Shown: positions 1-4,158 of the stretch, piece after piece
How positions within the stretch are numbered: the stretch's first letter is position 1
How the letters are laid out: each line of letters opens with the position of its first letter
NCBI GenBank assembly: GCA_030054015.1
Contig: JASGCR010000158.1
Coordinates: 1 to 5,509 of the forward strand
Source: Candidatus Symbiobacter sp.
GTDB lineage: Bacteria; Pseudomonadota; Alphaproteobacteria; Elsterales; Elsteraceae
Length of the DNA: 5,509 nt
Reading direction: 5' to 3'
Translations under genes and position numbers: made by a program
The notes under the pieces: generated by a model
Seen by the model: the letters and a program-made list of their open reading frames with translations, nothing else
Told to the model about the DNA's origin: nothing
Database searches by the model: none

Positions 1-183
1 CTTCCTAAGCAGGAAGGGGGGGTCAGAATCGGAATTCTTTAGGAAACGGGGTATACTATCCATAATTAACCTTAGTTCGGCTTTATTATCGCCGCCCTGG
101 CGCGAATGCGGTTGCTGTAAGGGGGGGGCTTTTTTGCATAAATTCACATAAACCGTTTAAGTTTTCCATTTTTTCTGAATGAA
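1..183. other. Non-coding flank with G-tracts and a small hairpin
   Basis: I see no supportable gene here. Bases 1-6 (CTTCCT) and 11-16 (AGGAAG) form a 6-bp inverted repeat with a 4-base loop, running directly into a run of seven G (16-22). A run of eight G lies at 121-128, followed by a T-run. One plus-strand frame is open from the window edge to a stop near 150, but it has no start and its composition is not protein-like. This is also the region downstream of the left toxin-antitoxin copy. No clear hairpin plus U-run terminator for that minus-strand transcript is visible. Confidence 0.4.
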
Positions 184-411
184 TTATGCGGCCTGGGGTG
201 CGTTATCTGCCATTTCATGTTTTCGGCGTGATTTATGGTTTGCCAATTTTTGACCACCGGCTCTTTTTTGGTCCAGGTTGGTTGGCTGGTTGGGTGCCAG
301 GCACATTTGGTCGTAATCCTGCATTTCTTGGTCATTGACCAAACCAAATTTGTGCATATTGCTGGCAAGTTCATGAATCGCCGCCCAATGGCTATCTTTG
401 AATTTACGCAT
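184..411 (-). CDS. HigA-like antitoxin lacking a helix-turn-helix (copy A)
   Basis: Probable antitoxin of 75 residues, partner of the toxin gene just upstream. Residues 1-40 (from MRKFKDSHWAAIHELA through a DxxCLAP motif) resemble the region that precedes the helix-turn-helix in HigA/XRE-type antitoxins paired with RelE-like toxins. Those proteins normally continue for about 55-60 more residues with an xre helix-turn-helix. Here the chain instead ends in a short Lys/Arg/Gln-rich tail (KSRRKH near residue 62) and a hydrophilic C-terminus. I chose the ATG at 411 because an AAGGAG lies 7 bases upstream and copy B starts at the equivalent residue; a longer open frame reaches back to 492 but lies inside the toxin gene. 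The start overlaps the toxin stop by 8 bases (ATGCGTAA), so translation is probably coupled. The function is inferred from position and partial family resemblance. The lack of a DNA-binding domain is visible in the translation. Confidence 0.7.
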   Translation of the reverse strand: MRKFKDSHWAAIHELASNMHKFGLVNDQEMQDYDQMCLAPNQPTNLDQKRAGGQKLANHKSRRKHEMADNAPQAA

Positions 412-811
412 TATCCATCTCCTTATCGACAAGTTCAGTATACTCAAGTTCGGTAAAAAACTCGTATTGGACGTCAATTGGCTCCGCCCCAAGACGTTTG
501 ATCAAAACACGATATGCTCTTTTTTGAGCCTCCGCAAGATCATCGCTGTCACGTTTAGCCCATCCTTCCAAGAAAAGCGTGTAATTTTCGGCATGATAAA
601 ACAAAATCACGCGATAGCCTTGGCGTTTTCCCTGGCCGGGTCGTGACAGGCGTTGTTTATAAACTTTAATAGGTATCTCGCTGCCAATTTCGGATAAATC
701 GGCGGTGACAATGCCGCGTGCGGTCTCGGCCACGACATCGCGGATGGTTTGGTCAGAAATCTTTTCCCTATGTTTAAATTTGGAAAATTCCTTGCTCAAC
801 CAAATCCGCAT
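404..811 (-). CDS. RelE/HigB-like toxin (copy A)
   Basis: A 135-residue protein resembling the RelE/ParE-superfamily toxins of the PF06296 type, which are generally ribosome-dependent mRNA interferases that inhibit translation. Visible family features are the N-terminal MRIWLSKEFSKF, an ETARGIV..ADL segment at about 29-39, the basic core KQRLSRPGQGKRQGYR (52-67), and the strand FLEGWAKRD (80-88) before a charged helix (DDLAEAQKRAY). Residues 1-101 match copy B at 93 positions, but residues 102-135 do not align well and copy A's tail is the less family-like of the two. The ATG at 811 is supported by the conserved MRIW start in both copies. It has no good Shine-Dalgarno (only a GAG about 7 bases upstream), which contrasts with the strong one for the antitoxin. 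The gene is first in a two-gene operon with the antitoxin. Toxicity is inferred from the family and is not shown by the sequence. Confidence 0.85.
   Translation of the reverse strand: MRIWLSKEFSKFKHREKISDQTIRDVVAETARGIVTADLSEIGSEIPIKVYKQRLSRPGQGKRQGYRVILFYHAENYTLFLEGWAKRDSDDLAEAQKRAYRVLIKRLGAEPIDVQYEFFTELEYTELVDKEMDNA
419..424 (-). promoter_or_regulatory. Strong ribosome binding site for antitoxin A
   Basis: AAGGAG on the minus strand, 7 bases before the ATG at 411. It lies inside the 3' end of the toxin gene and decides the short antitoxin start. The same motif at the same spacing precedes antitoxin B. Confidence 0.8.
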
Positions 812-837
812 GATGTTACTCGTGATTGTTTGATTTT

Positions 838-866
838 ATTATATTACTCTCTGACATCGTTTGCAA
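838..866 (-). promoter_or_regulatory. Sigma70-type promoter of toxin-antitoxin copy A
   Basis: Minus strand: -35 TTGCAA (861-866), 17-base spacer, -10 TATAAT (838-843). The perfect -10 and ideal spacing, followed by the toxin ATG 26 bases downstream, give a short leader of about 19 bases. The equivalent sequence is conserved upstream of copy B, which supports a functional element. No clear palindromic operator overlaps it. Confidence 0.75.
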
Positions 867-978
867 TAGATAAAATGGCACAGGCAGGGAACAAGCTAAT
901 CTCCGCAAGATTCTAGCCTCAGAATGGTAATTTTTTGGCGAAAAATTTCACCATAGGCGATGCCAAAACTAATTATAT

Positions 979-1194
979 TCACGCCGCCCAGGTTGCATTA
1001 TCGGCATTATCATGTTTTTGGCGCGATTTTACGGTCACCGATTTTTGATCGGTGCGTAATTTTCCACCCTTGTCTCCGGCCAAACATAATTCGTCATAAC
1101 CGCGCATATCGTCGTCATTCAACTTGCCAGCATGATGCAGCATAGTTGCAAGTTCATGGATAGCAGCCCAGTGTGAGTCCTTAAATTTCTTCAT
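979..1194 (-). CDS. HigA-like antitoxin lacking a helix-turn-helix (copy B)
   Basis: Probable antitoxin of 71 residues, paralogue of the one at 184-411. The first 38 residues match copy A at about 24 positions (MKKFKDSHWAAIHELA, then a GYDELCLAG motif), and the tail keeps KSRQKH and DNATWAA against KSRRKH and DNAPQAA in copy A. As in copy A, the helix-turn-helix expected after the Cys-Leu motif is missing. I read the other two frames downstream and found no displaced helix-turn-helix, so a simple recent frameshift does not explain it. The ATG at 1194 is chosen for its AAGGAG 7 bases upstream and its agreement with copy A; the longer open frame back to 1362 lies within the toxin gene. The start overlaps the toxin end by 14 bases. 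A perfect 7-bp inverted repeat (CACCGAT/ATCGGTG, 1036-1054) lies within the gene and is not kept in copy A. Confidence 0.7.
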   Translation of the reverse strand: MKKFKDSHWAAIHELATMLHHAGKLNDDDMRGYDELCLAGDKGGKLRTDQKSVTVKSRQKHDNADNATWAA

Positions 1195-1579
1195 TGGCAA
1201 TCTCCTTAAAACCCTCACGGTTGAAATGATGATCACGAATTTCATCTGGCAGTTCGAAAAGCAACTCTGCCAACTGACGATACGCCCTTTTTTGCACTTC
1301 GGCAAGATCATCGCTGTCACGTTTAGCCCATCCTTCCAAGAAAACCGTGTAATTTTCGGCATGATAAAACAAAATCACCCGATAGCCTTGGCGTTTTCCT
1401 TGCCCAGGTCGTGACAGGCGTTGTTTATAAAGTTTGATCGGTATCTCGCTGCCAATTTCGGACAAATCGGCAGCGACAATGCCACGCGCCGTCTCGGAAA
1501 CCAAATCCCGGATGATTTGGTCAGAAATTTTTTCTTTATGCTTAAATTTAGAAAATTCTTTACTCAGCCAAATCCGCAT
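1181..1579 (-). CDS. RelE/HigB-like toxin (copy B)
   Basis: A 132-residue RelE-superfamily (PF06296-like) toxin, predicted to act on translating ribosomes in the cytoplasm. Its core repeats that of copy A: MRIWLSKEF, the basic KQRLSRPGQGKRQGYR stretch and FLEGWAKRD. The eight differences in the first 101 residues are mostly conservative. Its C-terminal tail (LAELLFELPDEI, then a short acidic end) looks more like the ordinary family tail than copy A's does. I chose the ATG at 1579 because it matches the only possible start of copy A. An in-frame ATG four codons upstream (1591) is an alternative that copy A lacks (ACG there). Neither has a well-spaced Shine-Dalgarno; an AAGG sits only 2 bases before 1579. 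The gene is transcribed divergently from kbl. With no terminator visible after this operon, read-through into copy A is possible. Confidence 0.85.
   Translation of the reverse strand: MRIWLSKEFSKFKHKEKISDQIIRDLVSETARGIVAADLSEIGSEIPIKLYKQRLSRPGQGKRQGYRVILFYHAENYTVFLEGWAKRDSDDLAEVQKRAYRQLAELLFELPDEIRDHHFNREGFKEIANEEI
1202..1207 (-). promoter_or_regulatory. Strong ribosome binding site for antitoxin B
   Basis: AAGGAG on the minus strand, 7 bases before the ATG at 1194 and inside the toxin coding region. It fixes the antitoxin start and matches the arrangement in copy A. Confidence 0.8.
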
Positions 1580-1605
1580 GACCTTACCCATGATTGTTTG
1601 ATTTT

Positions 1606-1634
1606 CTTATATTACTCTCATATTAAGTTTGCAA
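1606..1634 (-). promoter_or_regulatory. Sigma70-type promoter of toxin-antitoxin copy B
   Basis: Minus strand: -35 TTGCAA (1629-1634), 17-base spacer, -10 TATAAG (1606-1611). It is the counterpart of the copy A promoter, with the same spacing and the shared spacer end GAGAGTAA. The last base of the -10 is G rather than T, so it may be the weaker of the two. Confidence 0.7.
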
Positions 1635-1688
1635 TAAATAAAATCGCACCCAGGTTGATTCAATTTTCTCAAAAACAAGACACCCCCC

Positions 1689-1717
1689 TTGCCAGGGTAA
1701 AAAAAAAACGATATGAA
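1689..1717 (+). promoter_or_regulatory. Weak candidate promoter for kbl-tdh
   Basis: TTGCCA (1689-1694), a 17-base spacer containing a run of ten A (1699-1708), then TATGAA (1712-1717). The -35 is good and the -10 poor. If used, transcription would begin almost at the kbl ATG and give a nearly leaderless message. No better match was found in the 90 bases between the divergent toxin promoter and kbl. Confidence 0.25.
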
Positions 1718-1725
1718 ACCCGATC

Positions 1726-2940
1726 ATGAAAAAATTTCTAAGCCATATTGAAAAAACCCTGCACGATATTGACCAGGCTGGCCTCACCAAGCGCGAGCGA
1801 TTTATCACCGCGCCGCAATCGGGGCAAATTAGCGTTACCTCCGCCATTGGTGTAAACGCCCCGCCGCCGCGCAAGATGATTAATCTTTGTGCCAATAATT
1901 ATCTGGGGCTGGCCAATCATCCCGACGTGATTGCCGCGGCGCATCGCGGGCTTGATGATTACGGTTTCGGCATGGCCTCGGTGCGGTTTATTTGCGGGGC
2001 GCAAACCATTCACCGCGAGTTAGAACAGGCGATTGCCGCGCATTTGGGCAAGGATGATGCGATTTTATTTGCCGCCTGTTTCGATGCCAATGGGGCGGTG
2101 TTTGAACCCTTGCTCGAAGAACAAGATGCGATTATTTCCGACAGTTTGAATCATGCCTCGATCATTGATGGGGTGCGGCTGTCCAAAGCCAAAAGATACC
2201 GCTTTGCCAACCGCGACATGAATGAATTGGAAACACGCTTGCGGGAAGCCGACAGCCAACAGGCGAGGTTTAAAATTATTGCCACCGATGGCGTGTTTTC
2301 GATGGATGGCACGATTGCGCCCTTGCCGGAAATATGCGACCTGGCAGATAAATATGGCGCAATGGTGATGGTGGATGATTGCCATGCCACGGGACATTTG
2401 GGGGCAGGGGGGCGCGGCACCCCAACCCTCACCGGTGCGGGAGCGCGGGTGACGATCGTGACCGGTACCCTGGGCAAAACCTTGGGCGGAGCGATGGGCG
2501 GATTCATTGCCGCGCCGCAACCGATTATTGATTTAATGCGGCAACGGGCGCGGCCATATTTATTTTCCAATTCGCTCGCCCCCGCCATTGTCACCGGTTC
2601 GATGAAAGCCCTCGAAATCGCCATCAAAGCGGATGATTTACGCGAAAAACTGGCGCATTTGACCAAAAAATTCCGCACCGGTTTGCAAAATGCCGGATTT
2701 AATTTACTGGCGGGTGAGACCCCGATTATTCCGGTCATGGTGGGCGATGCGCCCATGGCGCAATCTCTGGCGGCGGAATTGGATCGGTTGGGGATTTATG
2801 TGGCGGGATTTTTCTATCCGGTGGTGCCGCAAGGCCGGGCGCGGATTCGCACCCAAATGTCGGCTGCCCTTAACGAAAACGACATTGATACCGCCATTGC
2901 CGCCTTTACCGAGGCGGGCCGCAAACTTAAATTAATCTAA
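1726..2940 (+). CDS. kbl: Glycine C-acetyltransferase (2-amino-3-ketobutyrate CoA ligase)
   Basis: Pyridoxal-phosphate enzyme of the alpha-oxoamine synthase family. It cleaves 2-amino-3-ketobutyrate with CoA into glycine and acetyl-CoA, the second step of threonine catabolism, in the cytosol. Its 404 residues compare with 398 in E. coli, with strong matches throughout: INLCANNYLGLANHP (52-66), FGMASVRFICG (81-91), the LNHASIIDGVR block (141-151), TDGVFSMDG (187-195), VDDCHATGHLG (216-226; Asp217 and His220 at the cofactor), TGTLGKTLGG with the cofactor lysine at Lys251, RPYLFSNSLAPAIV (276-289), GFFYPVVPQG (361-370) and RIRTQMSA, whose arginine binds the substrate carboxylate. The catalytic set looks complete. 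The ATG at 1726 fits the family's N-terminal length but has no recognisable Shine-Dalgarno. An out-of-frame ATG at 1713 opens a 12-codon frame that overlaps the start. The gene is followed by tdh after 14 bases and surely forms an operon with it. Confidence 0.96.
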   Translation: MKKFLSHIEKTLHDIDQAGLTKRERFITAPQSGQISVTSAIGVNAPPPRKMINLCANNYLGLANHPDVIAAAHRGLDDYGFGMASVRFICGAQTIHRELEQAIAAHLGKDDAILFAACFDANGAVFEPLLEEQDAIISDSLNHASIIDGVRLSKAKRYRFANRDMNELETRLREADSQQARFKIIATDGVFSMDGTIAPLPEICDLADKYGAMVMVDDCHATGHLGAGGRGTPTLTGAGARVTIVTGTLGKTLGGAMGGFIAAPQPIIDLMRQRARPYLFSNSLAPAIVTGSMKALEIAIKADDLREKLAHLTKKFRTGLQNAGFNLLAGETPIIPVMVGDAPMAQSLAAELDRLGIYVAGFFYPVVPQGRARIRTQMSAALNENDIDTAIAAFTEAGRKLKLI

Positions 2941-2944
2941 TTTT

Positions 2945-2948
2945 GGAG
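2945..2948 (+). promoter_or_regulatory. Ribosome binding site deciding the tdh start
   Basis: GGAG 6 bases before the ATG at 2955. It supports that start over an in-frame TTG at 2943, which overlaps this motif and would add four residues not found in the family. Confidence 0.8.
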
Positions 2949-2954
2949 AATAAC

Positions 2955-3980
2955 ATGAAAGCCTTGGTCAAAGCCAAATCCGCGCCCGGATTATGGATGC
3001 AGGAAACCCAAAACCCCACCATCGATGCCGATCAGGTGCTGATCAAAGTCCATAATACCGGCATTTGCGGCACCGATATTCATATTTATAATTGGGATGA
3101 ATGGGCGCAGAAAACCATTCCGGTACCCATGACGATAGGCCATGAATTTGCCGGCGAAATTTTCGACATCGGCGGCAAGGTTAAAAACCTTAAAATCGGT
3201 CAACGGGTGAGTGCCGAAGGGCATATTATCGGAGCCAATAGCCGCGCCGCGCGTTCCGGCTGTTACCATCTTGATCCCGATACCAAGGGTACCGGCGTGA
3301 ATCTCCCTGGGGCTTTTGCTGAATATATTGCCGTGCCGGCCTTTAACGTCATTCCCTTGCCCGAAGAGATCGAGGACGAATTGGGGGCGATATTAGACCC
3401 GCTCGGCAATGCGGTGCATACGGCTTTGTCGTTTGATTTGGTGGGGGAGGATGTGCTGGTGACCGGGGCCGGGCCGATTGGCATTATGGCGGCGGCCGTC
3501 GCACGCCATGTCGGAGCGCGGCATGTGGTCATCACCGATATGAATCCGGCGCGTTTGGCTCTGGCCGAGCGGGTGGTGGATTGCACTCCGGTCGACATCA
3601 GCCAACAAGACATTAAATCGGTGATGGCGCAATTGCGCATGACCGAGGGGTTTGATGTCGGCTTGGAGATGAGCGGTGCTCCCGCCGCCATGGATATGAT
3701 GATCGATGTCATGGTCACTGGCGGCAAAATCGCCATTTTGGGCTTGCCGTCAAAGCCATTTGCGGTCGATTGGGGTAAAATTGTGTTCAAATTATTGACC
3801 ATCAAGGGCATTTATGGCCGCGAAATGTTTGAAACCTGGTATAAAATGATCGCCATGCTGCAAAGCGGCCTCGATGTCCGCAAAGTCATCACTCACCGCC
3901 TGGCGGCCCAGGAGTTTGAGTTGGGATTCCAGACCATGAAAGCGGGCAATTCGGGTAAGATTGTGCTGGATTGGCGGTGA
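2955..3980 (+). CDS. tdh: L-threonine 3-dehydrogenase lacking the structural zinc site
   Basis: Medium-chain, zinc-dependent alcohol dehydrogenase family enzyme. It oxidises L-threonine to 2-amino-3-ketobutyrate with NAD+, feeding Kbl encoded just upstream. Its length of 341 residues is the same as E. coli Tdh, and the chains align almost without gaps. Catalytic-zinc and relay residues are present: Cys38, Thr40 and His43 in ICGTDIH, His63-Glu64 in GHE, and His90, linked in E. coli to threonine specificity. The Rossmann motif GAGPIG (171-176) and Asp195 (VITD) fit NAD+ binding. The blocks FDLVGEDVLV, MTEGFDVGLEMSGAP and KGIYGREMFETWYKM are near identical to the family. The oddity is that positions 93, 96, 99 and 107, cysteines in E. 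coli Tdh that hold the structural zinc, are Gly, Ser, Ala and Asp here, with the loop length unchanged. Function is still very likely; the oligomer or its stability may differ. It is the second gene of the operon and is closed by the terminator downstream. Confidence 0.95.
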   Translation: MKALVKAKSAPGLWMQETQNPTIDADQVLIKVHNTGICGTDIHIYNWDEWAQKTIPVPMTIGHEFAGEIFDIGGKVKNLKIGQRVSAEGHIIGANSRAARSGCYHLDPDTKGTGVNLPGAFAEYIAVPAFNVIPLPEEIEDELGAILDPLGNAVHTALSFDLVGEDVLVTGAGPIGIMAAAVARHVGARHVVITDMNPARLALAERVVDCTPVDISQQDIKSVMAQLRMTEGFDVGLEMSGAPAAMDMMIDVMVTGGKIAILGLPSKPFAVDWGKIVFKLLTIKGIYGREMFETWYKMIAMLQSGLDVRKVITHRLAAQEFELGFQTMKAGNSGKIVLDWR

Positions 3981-4003
3981 TTGTAAAAGAGCGTCAAAAA
4001 AGG

Positions 4004-4031
4004 GAGCGTCATTACCCGACGCTCTTTTTTT
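4004..4031 (+). terminator. Rho-independent terminator of kbl-tdh
   Basis: GAGCGTC (4004-4010), 7-base loop, GACGCTC (4018-4024), then seven T (4025-4031), 23 bases after the tdh stop. A second copy of the left arm, GAGCGTC, lies at 3989-3995 with A-rich flanks and could pair with the same right arm in an alternative, longer-looped hairpin extended by A-T pairs. On the minus strand the 4004-4024 stem is followed by CCTTTTTT, so it could work in both directions. Confidence 0.85.
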
Positions 4032-4049
4032 GGGCGCATACAAAAATAC

Positions 4050-4080
4050 TTGACAGATTCTTACAAAAATGGCCTAGTAA
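4050..4080 (+). promoter_or_regulatory. Candidate promoter for the ydcS-like gene
   Basis: A perfect -35 TTGACA (4050-4055) lies just after the tdh terminator. The best -10 is TAGTAA (4075-4080) at a long 19-base spacing, so the pair is imperfect. The position between a terminator and a gene with its own leader makes a promoter here likely. The exact -10 is uncertain. Confidence 0.4.
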
Positions 4081-4136
4081 TAAACGCTTAAGCCTTAAAA
4101 TGCGGTAAAGAACCATTTACCCATTTTATCGTTAAT

Positions 4137-4146
4137 GTTTGCAAAC
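4137..4146. promoter_or_regulatory. Palindrome GTTTGCAAAC in the ydcS leader
   Basis: A perfect 10-bp palindrome ends immediately before the GGGAGAG ribosome binding site. It could be an operator half or a small structure masking translation. It could also be chance, since only one copy is visible. The TTTGCAA core also occurs around the -35 of both toxin promoters. Confidence 0.25.
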
Positions 4147-4147
4147 G

Positions 4148-4151
4148 GGAG
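4148..4151 (+). promoter_or_regulatory. Ribosome binding site deciding the ydcS start
   Basis: GGAG within GGGAGAG, 7 bases before the ATG at 4159. It favours that start over an in-frame ATG at 4135, which would place eight extra residues before the signal peptide. Confidence 0.75.
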
Positions 4152-4158
4152 AGTTAAC

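Larger units (their letters stand above)
184..886. repeat. Tandem direct duplication, unit A
   Basis: The whole toxin-antitoxin operon with its promoter is present twice in the same orientation; this is the left unit and its partner is 979-1654. From the promoter into the toxin start the two units are in register at an offset of 768 bases. The offset grows to 777 at the toxin stop and 795 at the antitoxin stop, so small indels have accumulated in the toxin tail and the antitoxin. Similarity fades upstream of the -35 near base 886 and is not evident beyond the antitoxin stop. No insertion-sequence ends or transposase accompany it. Confidence 0.8.
979..1654. repeat. Tandem direct duplication, unit B
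   Basis: Right-hand copy of the duplicated toxin-antitoxin operon, partner of 184-886. Homology includes the promoter and continues about 20 bases upstream of the -35 box. Between the units, about 887-978 is unrelated to either flank, so the duplication is not perfectly head-to-tail at its present boundaries. Confidence 0.8.

Noticed and set aside
144..374. Minus-strand 76-codon frame overlapping antitoxin A in another frame, checked as a displaced helix-turn-helix
   Set aside because: Its translation shows no helix-turn-helix pattern and copy B has no equivalent. The antitoxin frame itself is conserved between copies, so this is a shadow.
235..646. Plus-strand open frames of 73 and 82 codons opposite the left toxin-antitoxin genes
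   Set aside because: They are antisense shadows of the conserved minus-strand genes, with no ribosome binding site and no recognisable protein character. A similar shadow opposite copy B arises from the duplicated sequence.
1036..1054. Perfect 7-bp hairpin CACCGAT/ATCGGTG as a terminator or regulatory RNA
   Set aside because: It lies inside antitoxin B, has no T-run after it on either strand and is not kept in copy A.
2065..2756. Long minus-strand open frames (151 and 201 codons) inside kbl
   Set aside because: They lie antisense to a fully conserved enzyme gene and are a by-product of its codon usage. The same applies to the 182-codon frame opposite tdh.
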